64,000 nucleotides of DNA from Hemibagrus wyckioides (taxonomy: Eukaryota; Chordata; Actinopteri; Siluriformes; Bagridae): positions 22,383,780 through 22,447,779 of the forward strand of contig NC_080710.1 in assembly GCF_019097595.1 (NCBI RefSeq). The letters run 5' to 3'. Below are positions 11,401 to 22,400 of the stretch, piece by piece. Under the pieces are notes generated by a model, which was not told the origin of the DNA, searched no databases, and saw only the letters and a program-made list of their open reading frames with translations. Each line of letters opens with the position of its first letter. The first letter of the stretch is position 1. The position numbers and the translations under genes are program-made.

Positions 11401-14400
11401 TCCCTGTGTTTAACAAACAGGTTAAAGCTTCAACTCATTACTCTGTGAACCATTGAAAGAAATAATAAACACTGTCTTTTCCTGCCAAGTCTTGCTTGGA
11501 GTTCTGCACATGTGTGTGCTCTGAATGAGTGCCAGTGCAGCTTTTGGAAGAGTTGTTCTTGTGACGTTCTGTCTCCTGGATTGTAACATATTCTTGAGTA
11601 CTTCGTTACTACAAAGGTTCTTTAATAAAAGTTCTCCTTATCTGCGAATGTATAGTACCTACAGAAGAATTATCCGGGAATTATTTAGAGGAAACAGCAT
11701 ATGGAAGAGTTGCTAACAATCAACTTAACTGTGATCATAACAATGGCTGTATAACACTAGCATGCGAAGGAGTGAAGGTCAAAGGATACACCTCCTATAA
11801 GATCGGAAGCTGAGACAGGACTTTTCAGATGTTTTAGTTTACCAACACAGTGGAGATGTAGCCTCATTATAATACTTAAATGTAGTTGTGAAGATAACAT
11901 CAATACAGATTTACAATCAGAAGAGGATGCAAGTGTTTTTGTGTTCATCTGGGAATCACTGGGTCAGTGAAACAGCCTTACAGTGCAGTGATCTGGGAGT
12001 TTTTGAATTGTGAGTGATGAGGATTGCTGTAATAAGTGCTCATGAACAGTGATTTGCCTTTTGCAGTAGCTGGGATGGAAAACAAGGTCCAGTGAAAGAT
12101 GTATATAGTTTGGCCAATAACCCTCAGTACAAGCTGGAGGTTCAGTGTCCACAAGGTGGAGCTGCAGTGTGGGTGCTGCTAACAAGACACATCACAGACA
12201 AGGTATAGTTAGTTGCAGAGAATTGTCATTTTGATTTGCAATGTATTAACCGATAATAACTGTTTATTCTTTCATCTACTCTTTAAGGATGACTTTGCTC
12301 AAAACCGGGAGTTCATCACTTTAGTAGTTTACAAGAATGACGGCAGGAAGGTTTATTATCCAAGTAAGTATCATGATTGAAAATTTAGAACCAAGGAGAT
12401 AAAGGTGTATATTGCTTGTCTGTTCTTTGTGTGCATGAAATACAGTTAGTAAACTAATGTAATATTTGTGAGAAGGTGGATATCCTAATAGATTGCCATA
12501 CATGTATCACTTTTTAAAGCAGTTTCTCTTCTTTCTTTGCTTCTTTTAGGTGACCCTCCCCCTTATATTGATGGCATCAGGATCAACAGCCCACATTACC
12601 TGACCAAGATTAAACTGACCAGTCCAGGCACTCACACATTTACACTAGTTGTGTCTCAATATGAAAAACAAAATACCATCAACTACACATTAAGGGTAAC
12701 TCCTTGTCTTTCTCTCTGAGATTCATTTTAAATTGTGGAAGACCATTGTCTGAAAATGGTATTCATATTTGCAACATGATGACCTGAACTTCATTTTTTT
12801 GTAGTCTGAAATTAGCCTCTTTTATTTTATTGTAAAAGATTTTATAATGTATTGACATAGCTGAGTGTTTCTAGTTCATTATGTGATGCTCTTTATCAAA
12901 CTTCTGAGGGCCCCTTGAGGTCATGCCATGCAATTTTCTACACACCTCTGCACATAGTATAGTATATGGAAAGTACATTCTACAGAGATTAAGCATAATA
13001 GGATAAGAACCATTTAGGATTTTTCTGAATATTAGTCATTAGTATGAATTTACTTTATTCCCTACCAGGTCTACTCATTGTGCAAGTTTAATTTCTCCAA
13101 AATTTCATCACCCTTCAACCACACAAAAAGGGTAAGTTTGTATCATAAATAATTTGTTTGCTGTGTGGTTGTATGTTTGTGGTTGTATATTGCTGGTTTT
13201 AATGAAAATTCTGCCATGCTAAAAGTTAAATGGCCAGTGGAAAGGGATCAGTGCAGGAGGCTGCAGCAACTATAAGGACACCCACAAGCATAACCCAATC
13301 TACCAATTCAACTTGGACAAATCCGGACCTCTGCTCATTGAGCTTCGAGGCTCTAGGTGAGATTATATTTTATCTCATTGCCTCTTCTCTGGAGGACAGC
13401 TTTCTATCTACTTTGTATTGACATCATTGATTTGGTGTTGTATTTAGTTCTTGTTTGCATGAGATTTAGAGATAGGTGACAGAAAAAAAATATAAAAAGT
13501 AATATGATTGTAGGCCACCACATGTTAACAATAAAGCTTCAGTACATGGCATAAATTCTACAACTGTCTGGAACTCTACATCATTCTTCTAAAAGATATT
13601 TCTTCAAATGGTGTTTAAATGATGGTTGTGGTGAGGTGTTAATTTCTGTTGAGATCAGGTAACCGTAAAGGCCATAGCGTATAATTTACATCATAAGTCA
13701 TACTCATTAAACTATTCAGTGAGTCTTCATGCTTTGAGGATTTGCAGCTTTGTATTGATTTATAGTGACCCTTTCCTCTAATGACACAAGTGGACAAACC
13801 GTGCTAGCCAAACGCCTATTACAGGATAACAGAGCCACTGTGTTTTTCTATTTTGTTAGCTATCTGTATTTGTAGACTTTGTTCTTCTAGAAAAGATACT
13901 TCATTTTGAGAGATGTAGCAGTTAACATACTTAGCACACAATCGAAAACTGTGATCCTGCCAAGAATCAGTCATTTATATTACATTTATGTGGCCTGGCC
14001 TCGTTTCAAGCCTGGCTGTGTTTCTGCAATGTGTGTAGGAGTGTAAGTTTTTTTGAAGTGCTTTGAATGTTTTTTTCAAAAGGCAGTACAGCGTGGGATT
14101 CGAAGTCTTGACTGTGTCGACCGTAGGAGATACAGGGACTTCAGGCATCCAGAAAAAGGGAAGTGGAGATTACAGGTAATGTACTGCTGTTCTTACACAC
14201 AGTGTACATGTAGGAGGATGATTCAGCACTAACATTTTTCTGGGATAAAAGAGAGAAGCATATCAAGAATGGGAAAAAAATACTGTATGGTAAAATAAGT
14301 ATGGATGTTGATTGTGCCTGAAAAAGTCTGCACTGCTTTCAGACTGTTTTGCACAGGGGAAACATTTTTAATGAATTTTAATGTTTGGAGCACAGTAATA

Positions 14401-16340
14401 CCTCACACATCCACGAGGTTATGTTCCAGGACCTCGCGAATGACGAGGTTTTGCGGATGTGTGGTGGAGTCACTAAAAATGTTAATATTGTACTGTAAAT
14501 GCTTATTAGAGTGTAAACCCTAAATATGACCAGTCATGCTCCCAAAACACTTTAATTTCATTTAAAAGTTTGCTTAATACCTTGCCCTTAAAAAAAGAAA
14601 TAAATGTTTGACGTAAAAATAAAGTACAGTATCACCTATTGGGTATATCACACAAGCACATATATACTACCCCTGTAATTCACAGAGCTACGGTAAGTAC
14701 GCTGGCTGGCGTTTTCTTTGGCATTCATTAAAAAAAAAAAACAAGAGTCCCTCGGAACCTTAGAAGTTGCAGGATGTTTGGGCATCTTGCGTTTTTTATA
14801 AAAACCAGGGAAAAAACACATTCACACTTACAGACCATACGCGTGTGCTGAACCAAATACAAGTTGCGGGGAGATGAACCGCGACATCACGCATACAAAG
14901 CATTGTAGCTACCAGCCAATCAGCAGCTAGGTAAAACTGTTAATGCTCTGTGATTGGCTACTTCTAACCCTTCCAGCCAATAGCGTGTTGTAATGGCTGT
15001 ACTGTACGTACATGATATCAGCAACGTTCAATATCATTAAATTAACATTTATATTTTATTTATATATATATATATATATATATAATATACACGATATTGC
15101 CAAAAGTATTCGCTCACCCATCCAAATAATCAGAATCAGGTCTTCCAATCACTTCCATGGCCACAGGTGTATAAAATCAAGCACCTAGGCATGCAGACTG
15201 TTTTTACAAACATTTGTGAAAGAATGGGTCGCTCTCAGGAGCTCAGTGAATTCCAGCGTGGAACTGTGATAGGATGCCACCTGTGCAACAAATCCAGTCG
15301 TGAAATTTCCTCGCTCCTAAATATTCCACAGTCAACTGTCAGCTGTATTATAAGAACGTGGAAGTGTTTGGGAATGACAGTAACTCAGCCACGAAGTGGT
15401 AGGCCACGTAAACTGACGGAGCGGGGTCAGCGGATGCTGAGGCGCATAGTGCGAAGAGGTCGCCAACTTTCTGCAGAGTCAATCGCTACAGACCTCCAAA
15501 CTTCATGTGGCCTTCAGATTAGCTCAAGAACAGTGCGCAGAGAGCTTCATGGAATGGGTTTCCATGGCCGAGCAGCTGCATCCAAGCCATACATCAGCAA
15601 GTGCAATGCAAAGCGTCGGATGCAGTGGTGTAAAGCACGCCGCCACTGGACTCTAGAGCAGTGGAGACGCGTTCTCTGGAGTGACGAATCACGCTTCTCC
15701 ATCTGGCAATCTGATGGAGATTGGAGATGGAGATGGGTTTGGCGGTTGCCAGGAGAACGGTACTTGTCTGACTGCAAATGTAAAGTTTGGTGGAGGGGGG
15801 ATTATGGTGTGGGGTTGTTTTTCAGGAGCTGGGCTTGGCCCCTTAGTTCCAGTGAAAGGAACTCTGAATGCTTCAGCATACCAAGACATTTTGGACAATT
15901 CCATGCTCCCAACTTTATGGGAACAGTTTGGAGCTGGCCCCTTCCTCTTCCAACATGACTGTGCACCAGTGCACAAAGCAAGGTCCATAAAGACATGGAT
16001 GACAGAGTCTGGTGTGGATGAACTTGACTGGCACAGAGTCCTGACCTCAACCCGATAGAACACCTTTGGGATGAATTAGAGCGGAGACTGAGAGCCAGGC
16101 CTTCTCGTCCAACATCAGTGTGTGACCTCACAAATGTGCTTCTGGAAGAATGGTCAAAAATTCCCATAAACACACTCCTAAACCTTGTGGACAGCCTCCC
16201 CAGAAGAGTTGAAGCTGTTATAGCTGCAAAGGGTGGACCGACGTCATATTGAACCCTATGGATTAGGAATGGGATGTCACTTAAGTTCATATGCGAGTCA
16301 AGGCAGGTGAGCGAATACTTTTGGCAATATAGTGTGTATG

Positions 16341-16378
<38 letters not shown>

Positions 16379-17228
16379 GTTGCTTTTACCTTTATATTTA
16401 TATTACTAAATTAATAAACTAAATTTTTCTTAATAATTTTGCATTTAAAGCATGAAAATGTATAAATTGCCACGAAATTAGCTGTAAACACTTTAGCTGG
16501 ATTTTGCAAGGATTTGCGGATCAGTGAAGTTGCGAATCGTGAGACGCGGATCTGCGAGGTAATACTGTACATAAAGTTATACTATACACTAATGTAATTA
16601 CTTATGGATGTTATAGGGGCTTATACAGTTATTTCAGTATTCAGTAGAGAACCATGGGAAAGTAACATGTAAACTATATATGGACTATATTACTATAAAG
16701 AGCAAACAGAAAAACGTTTGCTGCTGTTATGCAGAACCGATTCCACAAAAAACAAAACAAACAGGAAAAAAACAGACCAAGACATGAAAGAATAACCGGG
16801 TATAATTAAAATATAGGTTATATACATTATTGGCAGCAGTGAGGTTCAACCACTTTTGTGTGATTTTTGAGAAATGTGTATCATATTTTAAATGTTTATT
16901 TTTTTTTGTTGGGGGATGGGATATTAGGCAGATAAGTTGGAAGTATGAAAGAGTAAGACATACAATTGATTAAATTCAGTTTCTGGGTTTAGTATATAAT
17001 AGAAAGGAGCGAAATGTATATAATTAGAAAAAGATCCATAGTACCATGATATACAACCCATTCTCAATATCTGCTCTCATCAGGTGTGGTTTCTGCTATA
17101 TGGAGCTGGATCATGTCCCTGCCGGCATCTACAATGTCATCCCTACCACTTTCCTGCCAAACCAAGAAGGACCCTTCTTCCTAGATTTTTTCAGTGCAAC
17201 TCCTCTTCGAGTGTCTCAGCTACAGTGA
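5421..17228 (+). CDS. capn7: capn7: calpain-7 (cysteine protease, 21 coding exons)
   Basis: Coding exons: 5421-5522, 6357-6465, 7325-7482, 8263-8330, 8503-8703, 8807-8893, 9022-9148, 9244-9329, 9452-9545, 9846-9992, 10268-10374, 10541-10661, 10838-10982, 11067-11166, 12067-12202, 12288-12363, 12550-12695, 13069-13131, 13226-13356, 14083-14175, 17084-17228. All introns are GT-AG and the phases join without a break into 813 codons, the length of human CAPN7. The ATG has a strong context (A at -3, G at +4). The N-terminus (about 1-150) holds two MIT domains, starting [17 protein letters not shown]. The papain-like calpain core follows, with catalytic Cys290 (SDCSFVASL, exon 8), His458 (PTHAYAV, exon 12) and Asn478 (LKNPWSHL, exon 13). 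Two C-terminal beta-sandwich domains end in VSQLQ. It lacks EF-hands, as calpain-7 does. In mammals the MIT domains bind ESCRT-III (IST1), linking the protease to receptor sorting and cytokinesis. It appears intact and functional. Confidence 0.97.
5790..6135 (-). mobile_element. Worn Tc1-like element in capn7 intron 1
   Basis: Blocks such as CACACGGATGGGGTTGGGATCATCC, AATGCTTCATCATGGGGTAAAGGTGATC and GGGGACAAGTGGACTCAAACCAT are read in the antisense direction of a common fish Tc1/mariner transposase gene. The copy is deleted, and no open frame survives. A second copy of the same family lies in intron 19 (13545-13850). The family is recognised from memory. Confidence 0.55.
7805..7860. repeat. 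28-bp tandem duplication in capn7 intron 3
   Basis: The unit ATCCACAGCTACAAATGTAT... occurs twice head to tail (7805-7832 and 7833-7860) with one mismatch (C/T). This is a recent slippage or duplication event with no visible function. Confidence 0.95.
9416..9443 (+). repeat. (TG)14 repeat at the capn7 exon 9 acceptor
   Basis: Fourteen TG units end eight bases before the intron 8 acceptor dinucleotide (AG at 9450-9451). They occupy the place where a polypyrimidine tract would normally sit. In the transcript this is a UG repeat, the kind of sequence bound by TDP-43 and CELF proteins. Confidence 0.95.
11243..11335 (-). mobile_element. L2-type 3' end fragment in capn7 intron 14
   Basis: CATTTACATTTATGGCATTTGGCAGA...CCCTTATCCAGAGT is the reverse complement of the conserved 3' tail of fish L2 LINEs and of the SINEs that use it. 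The same tail is seen on the plus strand at 45707-45762. Confidence 0.7.
13545..13850 (-). mobile_element. Second copy of the worn Tc1-like element, capn7 intron 19
   Basis: This shares with 5790-6135 the blocks AAAAGATATTTCTTC, TGGTGTTTAAATGATGG, GTAAAGGCCATAGC, and then GACACAAGTGGACAAACC and ATAACAGAGCCACTGTG. It retains a slightly different portion of the element. It is antisense to capn7 and has no coding capacity. Confidence 0.55.
15090..16334 (+). mobile_element. Tc1-like transposon, nearly full length, in capn7 intron 20
   Basis: Inverted terminal repeats of about 29 bp (CAC.ATATTGCCAAAAGTATTCGCTCACC, left, and its complement at 16306-16334) flank a single transposase gene. The 1.25-kb length is usual for Tc1. 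The element lies inside TA-rich DNA (15060-15089, 16341-16372), as expected for a family that targets TA. Another copy is at 42219-43368 on the other strand, and short relatives are at 36757 and 62400. Confidence 0.9.
15224..16252 (+). pseudogene. Tc1-like transposase, frameshifted
   Basis: This starts [20 protein letters not shown], a paired-like helix-turn-helix DNA-binding domain including [16 protein letters not shown]. The DDE catalytic core follows, with [24 protein letters not shown] and, after a break, the [13 protein letters not shown] region. It ends GGPTSY. Compared with the 42-kb copy, it has lost about 7-8 bases near 15772 and 4 bases near 16031 (missing CCTG), each shifting the frame. 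It also has an extra in-frame GAGATG-type expansion near 15720. The transposase is dead, although each segment is well preserved. Confidence 0.9.
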
Positions 17229-18519
17229 TGACTCGGTAGCCAATATTATAAGCTGTTACAGCACAGAAGATCGAAGTACAAAGTCTTCTCTCAGATCAGT
17301 TTCCTACTGGTATAGACATGCCTTCTGTCTTTCTGTTCTCGTGAGTTGCTTCATTGTCAAAGTGTATAGTCAAAACAGATCATCACAGACTGTTTACTTG
17401 GCACTCTCTGGTAGGCCTGGCTCTCACTGTCATTGTACAATGCTTGGAATGAGCTATTAATCAGTAAGGAACACATGCTCCAAAACGATGCACTAAATTG
17501 TGATGACGACATGGATGCATACATATTTATTTTATTCCACTCAGGAGATTGCAATAAACTGTTGAAATCTACAGTGTTGTATGTTAAAGTACATAGGGCT
17601 CTAGCCTTGGCAGGTTAGGTGTGGTGGATGTAATTGTATGAGAATGTGAGCATCATAGATCTCTCTCTCTCTCAATATATATATATTATTGATATATATA
17701 GAGAATCAGCTGAATTATTTTAATACTTTACAAATTACACCTTATTTCTGAAAACAAAAGTTTTTTACCTATTTGTGGTGCTCAGTTTTTATTTTCTGAT
17801 CTCACTGAAGCCAAATGAATATGTACCTCTATCTACATTCTTTATTACTGTAGGTGGATGGGATGCCCTTAATGTAAAGAACATGGATATTTATAGAGAG
17901 TAATGTTTACCTTATTTAACCTTCTAATTTGGTTGGATGCACTTATTTTAACTTAAGGAATAAAATGTGAAGGTTCAAATAATCTGAACATCTTTGTATA
18001 TTTGATGTAGGTGTTGTACACCAACACCAAAATGTAAATACATTTTGAAGCCGAGCTGCAGTCAGCAGCTGGCAGATGATTGCAGCTTCATTGGAGAATC
18101 AAAAGGAACAACAAAAACATTTAGATCACAACAGTAGCATCCTACAGTAGAGCATTTCCTTAATGCCCATGTGCAAAGAAAATAATTATTCACTGATTAA
18201 TAACAATAATCTCTCTCCTAATAAACAGAAAACCAGGCACATTTAAGTAAAATGCTAAAAATGCTCTAGTGTCAGAAAAACTAAAAGACTTGATTATTAT
18301 GACAGAATTGATTACATAATTTATCCACCATATATTTTGCTCAGTCTGAACAATAGCAACATTCAGCCATTTTCAGAAGAAAATAGCCAACATTCTTTTG
18401 AAAATCTTTTACTTACCTTTACAAAACAACTGAATGTTGTTAACTCTGTCAGATCTCAACTTAAAGAAAAAATATGCCAGAAAGGGCTCCTGAAAATGTT
18501 ACAATGATCAGAATAGTAC
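17229..18519 (+). other. capn7 3' UTR and gap between convergent genes
   Basis: Candidate polyadenylation signals for capn7 are AATAAA at 17553-17558 and 17959-17964. A CT/TA-rich imperfect palindrome lies around 17660-17700. No further coding sequence is seen before the sh3bp5 3' end. Confidence 0.5.
17959..17964 (+). promoter_or_regulatory. capn7: Candidate capn7 polyadenylation signal
   Basis: AATAAA lies about 730 bases after the capn7 stop codon. An earlier AATAAA at 17553-17558 would give a 3' UTR of about 330 bases. Sequence alone does not show which is used. Confidence 0.35.
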
Positions 18520-18525
18520 TTTATT
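18520..18525 (-). promoter_or_regulatory. sh3bp5: Candidate sh3bp5 polyadenylation signal
   Basis: AATAAA on the minus strand lies about 925 bases beyond the sh3bp5 stop codon. If used, about 550 bases would separate the ends of the convergent sh3bp5 and capn7 transcripts. Confidence 0.35.
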
Positions 18526-18751
18526 TTAAACAGGAAAACAATGACAAAAGCTACTCAAACCCAGGAAACTATTAGAATAACCAAGTCATAAAATCACAGC
18601 TTAATGACAATGTTTCTACTACACATAAAGGTACATAAAAACAGCTACAACAAACTAAAGTGGAACGTCACAAAGCCCACATGGTCTGCTGACTAGACCG
18701 AAGCTGTGCTTTGTGCCTTTATATCTAGCAGCAGCAGCTATAGGGTATTCT

Positions 18752-18753
<2 letters not shown>

Positions 18754-18787
<34 letters not shown>
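18754..18787. repeat. (CA)n microsatellite
   Basis: About 17 uninterrupted CA units in the presumed sh3bp5 3' UTR or the intergenic gap. Confidence 0.95.
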
Positions 18788-18788
<1 letters not shown>

Positions 18789-19449
18789 TAGTGTCTACCC
18801 AAATGCAACAATTACAGTTAATTGGCAGTGTAAAATTAAGTTATGCCTTTCAATTCTTTGTTTTAATCTACAAACAAGAGTTGGGAATTATACATTGCAT
18901 TGTTATCTATTGCTTTTTCAGTGACAGTGGTGACAGTCCATATTTAACCCACAAAGACACAAATATGGCATCATGCACATTTCAGCTATAATGGCCATGC
19001 TGCTGCTGAAATGCAGACCTTAAAGTGTAGATGAAGAAGCAATTACAGAAGTGCATGTGGAGAGGAGTGATGGCATATGAGCCATTATTGCACTACAGAA
19101 GCAGCCAATTAAAAATCCGGTTGAATCTGGAAGTACTGCTTTTGACTGCTTCCCCTATCACCATGTCAGTGATTGCTCAGTCCCCCCCCCCATCTTACTA
19201 TTTTTTTAATCAATATGCTGTAAGAAACTTTCTTAAATTCACACATTCCTATAACTCTTATTGAGACTGAATCTTGCTCAATGATGAAGATTAAGATTCA
19301 GAGCATTCCTGGCAAAATGAATGGTGCTGAATCACAGGTACAGTAAAAGACAGATGGACAGCTGCCAACGTCTTTCACATGGAAGAGTGTGATGGGGGTA
19401 ATAGCAGCTAATTCAGCCCACATTAAGCAGTGGTGTGGTACTGGTAACT

Positions 19450-22400
19450 CTAGGCCATACTCGGCGGTTTATGCTCTGTGGTTTTGCCATTGTCCATCTG
19501 ACCGCGTTTCAGGGACAGGAAATGGAAGCGGTTCTTAATGCTGCTTATGCTGCTGCTGTTGTTATTGAAAGTGTTCAAGAAATCTTCCGCTCCCTCTGCT
19601 CTGTCACCTGCGTACACACAAACAGGCATATGAAAACTAAAACAACTGTTAACTACTGCATGACTCTGCTGATATTCAGAGAATGAGAGGAAATATCCAG
19701 TTTTTGAGAGGCAGGAAATAAAATGCTTTGTCATCTCTCATTTTTGCACCTGGCAGAGGCATTAGTGTTACTTGTCACAGTGATAAAGAGAATCCCCTGA
19801 TTCTCTTTATCACTGCAGCAGAGGAAATAAATCAAAATGAGAAAATCCATCTTTATAGTAGGTGGGCAAAATGTCAGGAATAAAGCATAATGGAACATGA
19901 TGACATAAGAAAATAATCAGTAATGTGTCATGTGGCCCAACAATAATGAGTGTTACTGTTACCTCTAATGAAGAGGACTCTTCTTCAGTAACAGCAAATC
20001 CCAAAGTGTTTTATTCTTTTTATTCCTCAGCAATTTGACTAAAACACTTATATATATTATTGAATAGCTCCATCTTTTTTCCACTTCTAAATATTTTTCA
20101 TGTTGTAGAATGTAATTAGTTATAACAGCTATAAACAGTTCCTTTTCCCAGCTGCTCTTTTTCTCTATTCAGTTCCACCCAAACTGTATTTGTGTAGCAC
20201 TTTTAACAATGGACTTTGTCAAAAACAGCTTTAAAGAAACCTACAAATTTAGGATATAAATGTTACATTTAAAAATTTCTCCCTAATGATGTAGCCAGAG
20301 GTGATGGGGTCAAGGAAAAACTCCCTGGGAAACATCAGAGGAACCAGACTCAAAAAGGAATTCATCCTTCTCTGGGTGACACCAGACAGAGTGATTACAA
20401 AAAGAAAATCCCTTCTATAACTGCACTATATAAGCAAAAATTTCTAGTTACAACATGAAGTCTATTTTGTTGGTTAACAATTGTTCAATGATGGATACTT
20501 GATGGTGCAAAACTATTTGTGGCAACTAAAGCTAAAGCTATAATAGCAACTGCACTCCTAAGCCATCATAGCAAAATGGTTTCAAAGTGGAACCATCCAC
20601 AGTAATCGTGTGTTACTGTCCACGTAGGGTCATAGATATCTGATTATAATCAAGATATTTTCCTTTGGCAAGATGTCATGTTTATACAGTGTTATGAAGA
20701 TGTTGTAGAAATCATCACTATTGTTCTTTAAGAAAAGCATGACGACATAAATGACCACAATAACAATATGAAAATGAAAGTCTCATCACTTACCCTTTCT
20801 TTCTATTAGAAAAAGATTACAATAATCATAGGGAAATTCCTATACAAATATAGGTAGATATTTTTGTGTGCTGACATTTCACATACTGACACACCCAAAT
20901 AAACAGGTTTTGCTGTGAACATCTCACCTCTCTCCATGTCGCACTCGGGTGAGGAGGCGCCGCTGCATTCACTTCGAGGTCCAAGGATAGGTGAAATCAG
21001 GCCAAAGTCTGACAGGGAAACAGTACTGGGCAGTTCCAAGCTGCAAGGCCGTGTTGAGGGAGATGAAAAAGAGGAAGATGAAGAAGTAAATGATGGAGAT
21101 GAGGAAGAGGAGAAGGTGCACAGCAGTTGCAAAGGGCTATTGCCTCCAGAGTTCATGCTACATGTGGACTGTGTTTCTGAATCCTCCTCAGACATGGCGC
21201 TGTTACTGCAGTTTTCATCCTCAAATGTCTCTGATGCCACTGGAGTGAGACAGGATAGAGAAGGGTGAGTTTTATTGTCAGCTGTCTAGCACTAGCAAAA
21301 ACATACTCATGCACAATGTTGATGCCAATTATCCATCCAAGCAATGTCACTGTACCAGGAATAAAAACTAGACACAAATAAAAAAATTTTAAAACTTGAC
21401 CTTGTGACTGTCATCCAGATGACATCCAGTTCATAAACACTGCATGCCCAAGGCATTTATCGTTCTTTGGCCTTCATTATGCATTGTAATAAAAGTCTAA
21501 CCAGCACTCAATTATGTTGCAACACATTCCAGAAGAAAAAGCTAATCATTAATGTTTTTGTTGATTAATTGACAATGCTGTACAAGAGTCTGATAGACAG
21601 TTTCATAAATATGTCAAGCTTCCAGTGCACAGAGGGCAGAGTATTTACCCGGAAAATGTTTGTTTTGTAAAACATTTGTTCACTGAAAATTGCAGTACTC
21701 CACCATCATAAAAATGCACTAAACCTGATGTCAAAATAATATAAAAAATAACAAAATAACAAAATTCAATTCATATTTAAATAATAATAACAATAGCAGT
21801 AATAATAATATTAATAATGCAGGGCACTGACTTATTATTGTGGTCCTGTCAACAATTTCAGAAATCAGTGTGTACTCACTGGATATACCATCAGAATCCA
21901 TTTTGAAGTTGGTGATATCATCTCCGGTGACCCCATCAGTCTCTGACCCCACTCCTCTCTCTCGCATTCCAATGGAGCGCCGGCGCTCATGAATCTCATC
22001 TGAGATCATCTCTAGGTTTTTTAGAGCTGTCTTATATTCCCCTTTGGAGTATGTTAACTTGGTCTGAAGGTCATCCACATTTGTTTTCAGTTGCTATAAT
22101 GATAAAGATGTAGTAAAACACAGAGAGAGAGAGCGAGAGAAAGAGTTACAATTTAAACAAACTGCAGGTATACAACAGTAGTACACTAAGCATATACGAC
22201 ATGGTAATATAATCCTCTAAAAGCTTACCTCTAGCTGCAAGTAGTACTTTGCCTTCAGTTCAAAATAAGGCCTGAGACAGGAAGACAGAGAGAATACATC
22301 TATGAATAGAACTGTACGTAATGCCATAGCAACAATTTGCCTTGCCCGCCAGGTTCAGTGAGGGCTTTTGAGGCGGATTACCCGCCTGTCACTCTGCCTG

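Larger units (their letters stand above)
14393..16567. mobile_element. Tigger/pogo-like non-autonomous element, split by a Tc1
   Basis: The left end CAGTAATACCTCACACATCC (14393) and the right end, which reads CAGTATTACCTCGCAGATCC on the minus strand (ending 16567), form imperfect inverted repeats. Both ends are followed inward by CpG-rich GCGGAT / GCGAAT blocks in inverted arrangement. The inside (14430-15060 and 16380-16550) is non-coding. This is the structure of a pogo/Tigger-type MITE. The TA duplication is visible on the right but degraded on the left (CA). The 15090-16334 Tc1 element sits inside it and must be younger. Confidence 0.45.

Noticed and set aside
15689..16290. Minus-strand open frames of 124 and 162 codons
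   Set aside because: They are antisense to the Tc1 transposase. The same shadow frame (starting [13 protein letters not shown]) recurs antisense to the 42-kb copy.
20915..21268. 117-codon plus-strand acidic open frame
   Set aside because: It is antisense to sh3bp5 exon 8, whose serine-rich coding sequence gives Glu/Asp-rich shadow codons.
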